From Tetragonia tetragonoides (Eukaryota; Streptophyta; Magnoliopsida; Caryophyllales; Aizoaceae): DNA of 64,000 nt. The notes under the pieces are model-generated. The model did no database searches. It saw nothing but the letters and a program-made list of their open reading frames with translations, and was not told the origin of the DNA. The first letter of the stretch is position 1; every line of letters starts with the position of its first letter. The DNA is taken from NCBI GenBank assembly GCA_038025085.1, contig CM076146.1, forward strand, positions 24,312,501 to 24,376,500. The letters run 5' to 3'. Positions 37,755 through 50,010 of the stretch are shown one piece after another. The translations under genes were made by a program, and so were the position numbers.

Positions 37755-40700
37755 TTTAACTCCACCTTTTGAATGCATTTACGCGTTTTAACAGCTCTTA
37801 CATCAAGGGTAAAAGAGATTGAGTTCTTTTGTGTTGTATTTTCAGAGAAAACACCCAAAAGCTTTGTTTGCATTCAAAAGGTGGAGTTAAAGCTTGATTA
37901 CGAGTACAAATGCTTTGTTTGCATTCATTTGAGTGAGAAACTTAACCAAGGATGTTTACAAGTACAAACAAGCTTCAACACAAGCTTTTGAATGTATTTA
38001 CGCGTTTTAACAGCTCTTACAAGTAGGGTGAAAGAGATTGAGTTCTTTTGTGTTGTATTTTCAGAGAAAGCACCCAAATGCTTTCTTTGCATTCATTTGA
38101 GTGTGAAACTACCCCAAGGATGTTTACAACAACAAAAAAGCTTGAACTCAAGCTTTTGAATGCATTTAAGCGTTTTAAAAGCTCATACGACAAGGGTGAA
38201 AGAGATTGAGTTCTTTTGTGTTGTATATTAAGAGAACGCACCCAACTGTTTTCTTTGCATTCAATTGAGTGAGAAACTACACCAAAGACGTTTACAAGTA
38301 CCAACAAGCTTCAACTTAATCTTTTGAATGCATATACGCGTTTTAAAACCTCATACGACTAGGGTGAAAGAGATTGAGTTCTTTTGTGTTGTATATTAAG
38401 AGATAGCACCCAAATACTTTGTTTGCATTCATTTGAGGGAGAAACTACACCAAGGATGTTTACAAGTACAAACAAGCTTCAACTCAAGCTTTTGAAAGCA
38501 TTTACAAGATTTAAAACCTCATACGACTAGGGTGAAAGAGATTGAGGTCTTTTGTGTTGTATATTAAGAGAAAGCACCCAAATGCTTTGTTTGCATTCAT
38601 TTGAGTGAGAAACTACACCAAGGATGTTTGCAAGTACAAACAAGCTTTAACTCCACCTTTTGAATGCATTTACGCATTTTAACAGCTCTTACACCTAGGG
38701 TGAAAGAGATTGAGTTCTTTTGTGTTGTATATTAAGAGAAAGCAACCAAAAGCTTTGTTTGCATTCATTTGAGTGAGAAACTACACCAAGAATGTTTACA
38801 AGTACAAACAAGCTTCAACTCAAGCTTTTGAATGCATTTACGCGTTTTAAAAGCTCATATGACTAGGGTGAAAAAGATTGAGTTCTTTTGTGTTGTATTT
38901 TAAGAGAAAGCAACCAAAAGCTTTGTTTGCATTCATTTCAGTGAGAAACTACACCAAGAATGTTTACAAGTACAAACAAGCTTCAACTCCACCTTTTGAA
39001 TGCATTTACGCGTTTTAACAGCTCTTACATCTAGGGTGAAAGAGATTGAGTTCGTTTGTGTTGTATATTAAGAGAAAGCACCCAAATGCTTTGTTTGCAT
39101 TCATTTGAGTGAGAAACTTAACCATTGATGTTTAGAAGCACAAAAAAGCTTTAACTCCACCTTTTGAATGCATTTACGCATTTTAACAGCTTTTACGACT
39201 AGGGTGAAAGAGATTGAGTTCTTTTGTGTTGTATATTAAGAGAAATCACTCAAATGGTTTGTTTGCATTCATTTGAGTGAGAAACTACACCAAGGATGTT
39301 TACAAGTACAAACTAGTTTCATCTCAAGCTTTTGGAAAGCATTTACGCGTTTTAAAACCTCATACGACTAGGGTGAAAGAGATTGAGGTCTTTTGTGTTG
39401 TATGATAAGAGAAAGCACCCAAATGCTTTGTTTGCATTCATTTGAGTAAGAAACTACACCAAGGATGTTTACAAGTACAAACAAGCTTTAACTCCACCTT
39501 TTGAATGCATTTTCGCGTTTTAACAGCTGTTATATCTAGCGTGAAAGAGATTTAGTTCTTTTGTGTTGTATATTAAGAGAAAGCACCCAAATGCTTTGTT
39601 TGCATGCATTTGAGTGAGAAACTACACCAAGGATGTTTACAAGTACAAACAAGCTTTAACTCAACCTTTTGAATGCATTTACGCATTTTAACAGCTCTTA
39701 CAACTACGGTGAAAGAGATTGAGTTCTTTTGTGTTGTATATTAAGAGAAATCAGTCAAATGGTTTGTTTGCATCCATTTGAGTGAGAAACTACTCCAAGG
39801 ATGTTTACAAGTACAAACTAGTTTCAACTCAAGCTTTTGAATGCATTTACGCGTTTTAACAGCTCTTACATCTAGGGTGAAAGAGATTGAGTTCTTTTGT
39901 GTTGTATATTAAGAGAAAGCACCCAAATGCTGTTTGCATTCATTTGAGTGAGAAACTTAACCAAGGATGTTTACAAGCACAAAAAAGCTTTAACTCCACC
40001 TTTTGAATGCATTTACGCATTTTAACAGCTCTTACAACTAGGGTGAAAGAGATTGAGTTCTTTTGTGTTGTATATTAAGAGAAATCACTCAAATGGTTTG
40101 TTTGCATCCATTTGAGTGAGAAACTACACCAAGGATGTTTACAAGTACAAAAGTAGTTTCAACTCAAGCTTTTGAATGCATTTACGAGTTTTAACAGCTC
40201 TTACGACTAGGCGAAAAGAGATTGAGTTGGTTTGTGTTGTATATTAAGAAAAAGCTCGCAAATGCTTTGTTTACATTCATTTGAGTGTGAAACTACCCCA
40301 AGGATGTTTACAACAACAAACAAGCTTGAACTCAAGCTTTTGAATGCATTTAAGCGTTTTAAGAGCTCATACGACAAGGGTGAAAGAGATTGAGTTCTTT
40401 TGTATTGTATATTAAGAGAAGGCATCCAAATACTTTGTTTGCATTCAATTGAGTGAGAAACTACACCAAAGATGTGTACAAGTACCAACAAGCTTCAACT
40501 TAAGCTTTTGAATGCATATACGCGTTTTAAAACCTCATACGACTAGGGTGACAGAGATTGAGTTCTTTTGTGTTGTATTTTCAGAGAAAGCACCCAAATG
40601 CTTTGTTTGCATTCATTTGAGGGAGAAACTACACCAAGGATGTTTACAAGTACAAACAATCTTCAACTCAAGCTTTTGAAAGCATTTACGCGTTTTAAAA

Positions 40701-40925
40701 CCTCTTACGACTAGGGTGAAAGAGATTGAGTTCTTTTGTGTTGTATTTTCAGAGAAAGCACCCAAAAGCTTTGTTTGCATTCATTGGAGTGAGAAACTAC
40801 ACCAAGGATGTTTACAAGTACAAACAAGCTTCAACTTCAAGCTTTTGAATGTATTTACGCGTTTTAACAGCTCTTACGACTAGGGTGAAAGAGATTGAGT
40901 TCTTTTCTGTTGTATATTGCATTCA
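37755..40925 (+). repeat. 168-bp satellite, forward block
   Basis: Nearly 19 forward monomers with mixed subfamilies. The block switches near 40920, where TTGTATATTGCATTCATTTG runs into reverse sequence. Confidence 0.95.
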
Positions 40926-43085
40926 TTTGATTGTGAATACATTCAAAATTTTGAGTTGAAGCTTGTTTGTACTTGTAAACATCCTTGGTGTAGTTTCTCA
41001 CTCCAATGAGTGCAAATAAAGCTTTTGGGTGCTTTCTCTGAAAATACAACACAAAAGAACTCAATCTCTTTCACCCTAGTCGTATGACGTTTTAAAACGC
41101 GTATATGCATTCAAAAGCTTATGTTGAAGCTTGATGGTACTTGTAAACATCTTTGGTGTAGTTTCTCACTCAAACGAATGCAAACAAAGCATTTGGGTGC
41201 TTTCTCTTAATATACAACACAAAAGAACTCAATCTCTTTCACCCTTGTCGTATGAGCTTTTAAAACGCTTAAATGCATTCAAAAGTTTGAGTAAGAGCTG
41301 TTAAAACGCGTAAATGGATTCAAAAGGTGGAGTTAAAGCTTGTTTGTACTTGTAAACATCCTTGGTGTAGTTTCCTACTCAAATGAATGCAAACAAAGCA
41401 TTTGGGTGCTTTCTCTTAATATACAACACAAAAGAACTCAATCTCTTTCACCCTAGATGTAAGAGCTGTTAAAACGCTTAAATGCATTCAAAAGGTGGAG
41501 TTAAAGCTTGTTTGTACTTGTAAACATCCTTGGTGTAGTTTCCTACTCAAATGAATGCAAACAAAGCATTTGGGTGCTTTCTCTTAATATACAACACAAA
41601 AGAACTCAATCTCTTTCACCCTAGATGTAAGAGCTGTTAAAACGCGTAAATGCATTCAAAAGGTGGAGTTAAAGCTTGTTTGTACTTGTAAACATCCTTG
41701 GTGTAGTTTCCTACTCAAATGAATGCAAACAAAGCATTTGGGTGCTTTCTCTTAATATACAACACAAAAGAACTCAATCTCTTTCACCCTAGATGTAAGA
41801 GCTGTTAAAACGCTTAAATGCATTCAAAAGGTGGAGTTAAAGCTTGTTTATACTTGTAAACATCCTTGGTGTAGTTTCTCACTCAAATGAATGCAAACAA
41901 ATCATTTGGGTGCTTTCTTTTAATATACAACACAAAAGACCTCAATCTCTTTCGCCCTAATCGTAAAAGCTGTTAAAACGCGTAATTACATTCAAAAGGT
42001 TGAGTTGAAGCTTGCTTGTACTTGTAAACATCCTTGGTGTAGTTTCTCCCTCAAATGAATGCAAACAAAGCATTTGGGTGCTTTCTCTTAATATACAACA
42101 CAAAAGAACTCAATCTCTTTCACCCTAATCGTAAGAGCTGTTAAAACGCGTAAATGCATTCAAAAGGTGGAGTTAAAGCTTATTTGTTCATGTAAACATC
42201 CTTGGTGTAGTTTCTCACTCAAATGAATGCAAACAAATCATTTGGGTGCTTTCTTTTAATATACAACACAAAAGACCTCAATCTCTTTCGCCCTAATCGT
42301 AAAAGCTGTTAAAACGCGTAATTACATTCAAAAGGTTGAGTTGAAGCTTGCTTGTACTTGTAAACATCCTTGGTGTAGTTTCTCCCTCAAATGAATGCAA
42401 ACAAAGCATTTGGGTGCTTTCTCTTAATATACAACACAAAAGAACTCAATCTCTTTCACCCTAATCGTAAGAGCTGTTTAAACGCGTAAATACATTCAAA
42501 AGCTTGAGTTGAAGCTTGTTTGTACTTGTAAACATCCTTGGTTAAGTTTCTCGCTCAAATGAATGCAAACAAAGCATTTGGGTGCGTTCTCTTAATATAC
42601 AACACAAAAGAACTCAATCTCTTTCACCCTTGTCGTATGAGCTTTTCAAACGCTTAAATGCATTCAAAAGCTTGAGTTCAAGCTTGTTTGTAGTTGTAAA
42701 CATCCTTGGGGTAGTTTCACACTCAAATGAATGTAAACAAAGCATTTGCGAGCTTTTTCTTAATATATACAACACTAAAGAACTCAATCTCTTTTCGCCT
42801 AGTCGTAAGAGCTGTTAAAACGCGTAAATGCATTCAAAAGCTTGAGTTGAAACTTGTTCGTACTTGTAAACATCCTTGTTGTAGTTTCTCACTCAAATGA
42901 ATGCAAATAAACCATTTGAGTGATTTCTCTTAATATACAACACAAAAGAACTCAATCTCTTTCACCCTAGTCATATGAGCTGTTAAAATGCTTAAATGCA
43001 ATAAAAAGCTTCAGTTGAAGCTTGTTTGTACTTGTAAACATCCTTGGTGTAGTTTCTCACTCAAATGAATGCATACAAAGCAACC
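40926..43085 (-). repeat. 168-bp satellite, reverse block
   Basis: About 13 reverse monomers. Three successive ones at 41368, 41536 and 41704 share the TAGTTTCCTACTC variant exactly 168 bp apart, indicating recent local amplification. The block ends at the 44-bp palindromic junction. Confidence 0.95.
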
Positions 43086-43107
43086 AAAAGCTTTGTTTGC
43101 ATTCATT
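43064..43107. repeat. Strand-switch junction, 44-bp imperfect palindrome, copy 3 (inverted)
   Basis: AATGAATGCATACAAAGC, then AACCAAAA, then GCTTTGTTTGCATTCATT: the exact reverse complement of the junction at 17377-17420. Confidence 0.92.
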
Positions 43108-44045
43108 TGAGTGAGAAAATTAACCAAGGAAGTTTACAAGTACAAACAAGCTTCAACTCAAGCTTTTGAATGTATTTACGCGTTTTAACAACTCTTACGA
43201 CTAGGGTGAAAGAGTTGAGGTCTTTTGTGTTGTATATTAATAGAAAGCACCCAAATGCTTTCTTTGCATTTACTTGAGTGAGAAACTACACCAAGGATGT
43301 TTACAAGTTCAAACAAGTTTCAACTCAAGCTTTTGAATGCATTTACGCGTTTTAACAGCTCTTACGTCTAGGCGAAAAGAGATTGAGTTCTTTTGTGTTG
43401 TATATTAAGAAAAATCTCGCAAATGCTTTGTTTCAATTCATTTGAGTGCGAAACTACACCAAGGATGTTTACAACTACAAACAGGCTTCAACTCAAGCTT
43501 TTGAATGCATTTACGCGTTTTAAAAGCTCATACGAAAAGGGTGAAAGAGATTGAGTTCTTTTGTGTTGTATATTAAGAGAAAGCACCCAAATGCTTTGTA
43601 TGCATTCATTTGAGTGAGAAACTACACCAAGGATGTTTACAAGTACAAACAAGCTTTAACTCCACTTTTTGAATGCATTTACGCGTTTTAACAGCTCTTA
43701 CATCTAGGGTGAAAGAGATTGAGTTCTTTTGTGTTGTATATTAAGAGAAAGAACCCAAATGTTTTGTTTGCATTCATTTGAGTGAGAAACTTAACCAAGG
43801 ATGTTTACAAGTACAAACAAGCTTCAGCTCAAGCTTTTGAATTTATTTACGCGTTTTAACAGCTCTTACGATTAGGGTGAAAGAGATTGAGGTCTTTTGT
43901 GTTGTATATTAAGAGAAAGCACCCAAATGCTTTGTTTGCATTCATTTGAGAGAGAAACTACACCAAGGATGTTTACAAGTACAAACAATCTTTAACTCCA
44001 CCTTTTGAATGCATTACGCGTTTTAACAGCTCTTACATCTAGGGT
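43086..44045 (+). repeat. 168-bp satellite, forward block in second segmental duplication
   Basis: About six forward monomers. The block includes AAATCTCGCAAATGCTTTG with TTTCAATTCATTTGAGTGC, and both markers recur near 47430-47475. Confidence 0.94.
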
Positions 44046-44135
44046 TTGGGTGCGTTTACGCGTTTTGAATGCTTATACGCATTTTAAACAGTTTGGGTGT
44101 TTACAAGTACTTGTGTTGTATTTTCAGAGAAAGCT
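44046..44135. repeat. Rearranged monomer marker, copy 2
   Basis: TTTGGGTGCGTTTACGCG, then ATTTTAAACAGTTTGGGTGT, then TACAAGTACTTGTGTTG: pieces of the monomer joined out of order. Most of it matches positions 1-66 of the window and 48262-48328. Confidence 0.85.
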
Positions 44136-46440
44136 TGTTTGTACTTGTAAACATTCTGGTGTAGTTTCTCACTCAAATGAATGCAAACAAAGCATTTGTG
44201 TGATTTCTCTTAATATACAACACAAAAGAACTCAATCTCTTTCACCCTAGTCGTATGAGGTTTTGAAACGCGTATATGCATTCAAAAGTTGGAGTTAAAG
44301 CGTGTTTGTACTTGTAAACATCCTTGGTGTAGTTTCTCACTCAAATGAATGGAAACAAAGCATTTGGGTGCTTTCTCTTAATATACAACACAAAGACCTC
44401 AATCTCTTTCACCCTATATGTAAGAGCTGTTAAAACGCGTGATAGAGATTTGAGTGCTTTCTCTGAAAATACAACACAAAAGAACTCAATCTTTTTCACC
44501 CTAGTCGTATGAGGTTTTAAAACGCGTAAATGCTTTCAAAAGCTTGAGTTGAAGCTTGTTTGTACTTGTAAACATCCTTGGTGTAGTTTCTCCCTCAAAT
44601 GAATGCAAACAAAGCATTTGGGTGCGTTCTCTTAATATACAACACAAAAGACCTCAATCTCTTTCACCCTAGTCATATGAGCTTTTAAAACGCGTAAATG
44701 CTTTCAAAAGCTTGAGTTGAAGCTTGTTTGTACTTGTAAACATCCTTGGTGTAGTTTCTCCCTCAAATGAATGCAAACAAAGCATTTGGGTGCTTTCTCT
44801 TAATATACAACACAAAAGAACTCAATCTCTTTCACCCTAGTCATATGAGCTTTTAAAACGCGTAAATGCATTCAAAAGTTTGAGTTTAAGCTTTTTTGTA
44901 CTTGTAAACATCTTTCGTGTAGTTTCTCACTCAAATGAATGCAAAGAAAACATTTGGGTGCGTTCTCTTTCACCCTAGATGTAAGAGCTGTTAAAACGCG
45001 TAAATGCATTCAAAAGGTGGAGTTAAAGCTTGTTTGTACTTGTAAACATCCTTGGTGTAGTTTCCTACTCAAATGAATGCAAACAAAGCATTTGGGTGCT
45101 TTCTCTTAATATACAACACAAAAGAACTCAATCTCTTTCACCCTAGATGTAAGAGCTGTTAAAACGCTTAAATGCATTCAAAAGGTGGAGTTAAAGCTTG
45201 TTTGTACTTGTAAACATCCTTGGTGTAGTTTCTCACTCAAATGAATGCAAACAAATCATTTGGGTGCTTTCTTTTAATATGCAACACAAAAGACCTCAGT
45301 CTCTTTCGCCCTAATCGTAAAAGCTGTTAAAACGCGTAATTACATTCAAAAGGTTGAGTTGAAGCTTGCTTGTACTTGTAAACATCCTTGGTGTAGTTTC
45401 TCCCTCAAATGAATGCAAACAAAGCATTTGGGTGCTTTCTCTTAATATACAACACAAAAGAACTCAATCTCTTTCACCCTAATCGTAAGAGCTGTTAAAA
45501 CGCGTAAATGCATTCAAAAGGTGGAGTTAAAGCTTGTTTGTACATGTAAACATCCTTGGTGTAGTTTCTCACTCAAATGAATGCAAACAAATCATTTGGG
45601 TGCTTTCTTTTAATATACAACACAAAAGACCTCAATCTCTTTTGCCCTAATCGTAAAAGCTGTTAAAACGCGTAATTACATTCAAAAGGTTGAGTTGAAG
45701 CTTGCTGGTACTTGTATACATCCTTGGTGTAGTTTCTCCCTCAAATGAATGCAAACAAAGCATTTGGGTGCTTTCTCTTAATATACAACACAAAAGAACT
45801 CAATCTCTTTCACCCTAATCGTAAGAGCTGTTTAAACGCGTAAATACATTCAAAAGCTTGAGTTGAAGCTTGTTTGTACTTGTAAACATCCTTGGTTAAG
45901 TTTCTCGCTCAAATGAATGCAAACAAAGCATTTGGGTGCGTTCTCTTAATATACAACACAAAAGAACTCAATCTCTTTCACCCTTGTCGTATGAGCTTTT
46001 AAAACGCTTAAATGCATTCAAAAGCTTGAGTTCAAGCTTGTTTGTAGTTGTAAACATCCTTGGGGTAGTTTCACACTCAAATGAATGTAAACAAAGCATT
46101 TGCGAGCTTTTTCTTAATATATACAACACTAAAGAACTCAATCTCTTTTCCCCTAGTCGTAAGAGCTGTTAAAACGCGTAAATGCATTCAAAAGCTTGAG
46201 TTGAAACTTGTTCGTACTTGTAAACATCCTTGTTGTAGTTTCTCACTCAAATGAATGCAAATAAACCATTTGAGTGATTTCTCTTAATATACAACACAAA
46301 AGAACTCAATCTCTTTCACCCTAGTCATATGAGCTGTTAAAATGCTTAAATGCAATAAAAAGCTTCAGTTGAAGCTTGTTTGTACTTGTAAACATCCTTG
46401 GTGTAGTTTCTCACTCAAATGAATGCATACAAAGCAACCA
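44136..46440 (-). repeat. 168-bp satellite, reverse block
   Basis: Nearly 14 reverse monomers. The boundary between duplication copies is near 44970, where TGCGTTCTCTTTCACCCTAG lacks the usual TTAATATACAACACAAAAG segment. Confidence 0.94.
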
Positions 46441-46461
46441 AAAGCTTTGTTTGCATTCATT
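46418..46461. repeat. Strand-switch junction, 44-bp imperfect palindrome, copy 4 (inverted)
   Basis: Identical to 43064-43107; it is the copy B counterpart of that junction. Confidence 0.92.
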
Positions 46462-48240
46462 TGAGTGAGAAAATTAACCAAGGATGTTTACAAGTACAAA
46501 CAAGCTTCAACTCAAGCTTTTGAATGTATTTACGCGTTTTACCAGCTCTTACGATTAGGGTGAAAGAGACTGAGGTCTTTTGTGTTGTATATTAAGTGAA
46601 AGCACCCAAATGCTTTGTTTGCATTCATTTGAGTGAGAAACTACACCAAGGATGTTTACAAGTACAAACAAGCTTCAACTCAAGCTTTTGAAAGCATTTA
46701 CGCGTTTTAAAACCTCATACGACTAGGGTGAAAGAGATTGAGGTCTTTTGTGTTGTATATTAAGATAAAGCACCCAAATGCTTTGTTTGCATTCATTTGA
46801 GTGAGAAACTACAGCAAGGATGTTTACAAGCACAAACAAGCTTTAACTCCACCTTTTGAATGCATTTACGCGTTTTAACAGCTCTTACATCTAGGGTGAA
46901 AGAGATTGAGTTCTTTTGTGTTGTATATTAAGAGAAAGCACCCAAATGCTTTGTTTGCATTCATTTGAGGGAGAAACTACACCAAGGATGTTTACAAGTA
47001 CAAACAAGCTTCAACTCATGCTTTTGAAAGCATTTACGTGTTTTTAAACCTCATACGACTAGGGTGAAACTGATTGAGTTCTTTTCTGTTGTATATTAAG
47101 AGAAAGCACCCAAGTGCTTTGATTGCATTTATTTGAGTGAGAAACTACACCAAGGATGTTTACAAGTACAAACAAGCTACAACTCAAAATTTTGAATGTA
47201 TTTACGCGTTTTAACAGCTCTTACGACTAGGGTGAAAGAGTTGAGGTCTTTTGTGTTGTATATTAAGAGAAAGCACCCAAATGCTTTCTTTGCATTTACT
47301 TGAGTGAGAAACTACACCAAGGATGTTTACAAGTTCAAACAACTTTCAACTCAAGCTTTTGAATGCATTTACGCGTTTTAACAGCTCTTACGTCTAGGGG
47401 AAAAGAGATTGAGTTCTTTTGTGTTGTATATTAAGAAAAAGCTCGCAAATGCTTTGTTTCAATTCATTTGAGTGCGAAACTACACCAAGGATGTTTACAA
47501 CTACAAACAGGCTTCAACTCAAGCTTTTGAATGCATTTACGCGTTTTAAAAGCTCATACGAAAAGGGTGAAAGAGATTGAGTTCTTTTGTGTTGTATATT
47601 AAGAGAAAGCACCCAAATGCTTTGTATGCATTCATTTGAGTGAGAAACTACACCAAGGATGTTTACAAGTACAAACAAGCTTTAACTCCACTTTTTAAAT
47701 GCATTTACGCGTTTTAACAGCTCTTACATCTAGGGTGAAAGAGATTGAGTTCTTTTGTGTTGTATATTAAGAGAAAGAACCCAAATGTTTTGTTTGCATT
47801 CATTTGAGTGAGAAACTACACCAAGGATGTTTACAAGTACAAACAAGCTTTAACTCCACCTTTTGAATGCATTTACGCGTTTTAACAGCTCTTACATCTA
47901 GGGTGAAAGAGATTGAGTTCTTTTGTGTTGTATATTAAGAGAAAGCACCCAAATGCTTTGTTTGCATTCATTTGAGTGAGAAACTTAACCAAGGATGTTT
48001 ACAAGTACAAACAAGCTTCAGCTCAAGCTTTTGAATGTATTTACGCGTTTTAACAGCTCTTACGATTAGGGTGAAAGAGATTGAGGTCTTTTGTGTTGTA
48101 TATTAAGAGAAAGCACCCAAATGCTTTGTTTGCATTCATTTGAGAGAGAAACTACACCAAGGATGTTTACAAGTACAAACAATCTTTAACTCCACCTTTT
48201 GAATGCATTACGCGTTTTAACAGCTCTTACATCTAGGGTT
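46441..48240 (+). repeat. 168-bp satellite, forward block in duplication copy B
   Basis: Nearly 11 forward monomers, against about six in copy A. The extras are inserted in phase. Confidence 0.94.
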
Positions 48241-48330
48241 TGGGTGCGTTTACGCGTTTTGAATGCTTATACGCATTTTAAACAGTTTGGGTGTTTACAA
48301 GTACTTGTGTTGTATTTTCAGAGAAAGCTT
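48241..48330. repeat. Rearranged monomer marker, copy 3
   Basis: Same composite as 44046-44135, 4194 bp downstream. Confidence 0.85.
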
Positions 48331-50010
48331 GTTTGTACTTGTAAACATTCTGGTGTAGTTTCTCACTCAAATGAATGCAAACAAAGCATTTGTGTGATTT
48401 CTCTTAATATACAACACAAAAGAACTCAATCTCTTTCACCCTAGTCGTATGAGGTTTTGAAACGCGTATATGCATTCAAAAGTTGGAGTTAAAGCGTGTT
48501 TGTACTTGTAAACATCCTTGGTGTAGTTTCTCACTCAAATGAATGGAAACAAAGCATTTGGGTGCTTTCTCTTAATATACAACACAAAGACCTCAATCTC
48601 TTTCACCCTATATGTAAGAGCTGTTAAAACGCGTGATAGAGATTTGAGTGCTTTCTCTGAAAATACAACACAAAAGAACTCAATCTTTTTCACCCTAGTC
48701 GTATGAGGTTTTAAAACGCGTAAATGCTTTCAAAAGCTTGAGTTGAAGCTTGTTTGTACTTGTAAACATCCTTGGTGTAGTTTCTCCCTCAAATGAATGC
48801 AAACAAAGCATTTGGGTGCGTTCTCTTAATATACAACACAAAAGACCTCAATCTCTTTCACCCTAGTCATATGAGCTTTTAAAACGCGTAAATGCTTTCA
48901 AAAGCTTGAGTTGAAGCTTGTTTGTACTTGTAAACATCCTTGGTGTAGTTTCTCCCTCAAATGAATGCAAACAAAGCATTTGGGTGCTTTCTCTTAATAT
49001 ACAACACAAAAGAACTCAATCTCTTTCACCCTAGTCATATGAGCTTTTAAAACGCGTAAATGCATTCAAAAGTTTGAGTTTAAGCTTTTTTGTACTTGTA
49101 AACATCTTTGGTGTAGTTTCTCACTCAAATGAATGCAAAGAAAACATTTGGGTGCGTTCTCTTAATATACAACACAAAAGAACTCAATCTCTTTCACCCT
49201 TGTCGTATGAGCTTTTAAAACACTTAAATGCATTCAAAAGCTTGAGTTCAAGCTTGTTTGTAGTTGTAAACATCCTTGGTGTAGTTTCTCCCTCAAATGA
49301 ATGCAAACAAAGCATTTGTGTGATTTCTCTTAATATACAACACAAAAGAACTCAATCTCTTTCACCCTAGTTGTAAGAGCTGTTAAAATGCGTAAATGCA
49401 TTCAAAAGGTTGAGTTAAAGCTTGTTTGTACTTGTAAACATCCTTGGTGTAGTTTCTCACTCAAATAAATGCAAACAAAGCATTTGGGTGCTTTCTCTTA
49501 ATATACAACACAAAAGAACTCAATCTCTTTCACCCTAGATGTAAGAGCTGTTAAAAAGCGTAAATGCATTCAAAAGGTGGAGATAAAGCTTGTTTGTACT
49601 TGTAAACATCCTTGGTGTAGTTTCTCCCTCAAATGAATGCAAATAAAGCATTTGGGTGCTTTCTCTTAATATACAACACAAAAGAACTCAATCTCTTGCA
49701 CCCTTGATGTAAGAGCTGTTAAAACGCGTAAATGCATTCAAAAGGTGGAGTTAAAGCTTGTTTATACTTGTAAACATCCTTGGTGTAGTTTTCTCACTCA
49801 AATGAATGCAAACAAAGCATTTGGGTGATTTCTCTTAATATACAACACAAAAGACCTCAATCTCTTTCACCCTAATCGTAAGAGCTGTTAAAATGCGTAA
49901 ATGCATTCAAAAGGTGGAGTTAAAGCTTGTTTGTAGTTGTAAACATCCTTGGTGTAGTTTCTCACTCAAATGAATGGAAACAAAGCATTTGGGTGCTTTC
50001 TCTTAATTTG
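48331..50010 (-). repeat. 168-bp satellite, reverse block
   Basis: About ten reverse monomers ending in a scrambled junction (TTTGTTTTGAATGCATTGAC near 50008). Confidence 0.94.

Larger units (their letters stand above)
35539..38590. repeat. 3.2-kb tandem segmental duplication, copy B
   Basis: Mirrors copy A monomer by monomer, including its internal orientation changes. It differs by scattered substitutions (for example ATATCAAGAG in A versus ATATTAAGAG in B) and by lacking one 168-bp monomer at its end. Confidence 0.92.
41615..44969. repeat. Second segmental duplication, copy A (about 3.35 kb)
   Basis: A reverse-forward-reverse segment whose rare variants recur 3354 bp downstream, and 4194 bp downstream in its distal part. 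The 840-bp difference is five 168-bp monomers. Confidence 0.88.
44970..49100. repeat. Second segmental duplication, copy B (about 4.1-4.2 kb)
   Basis: Corresponds to copy A plus five extra monomers: four near 46540-47210 and one near 47780-47950. Orientation switches are in the same order as in copy A. Confidence 0.88.
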
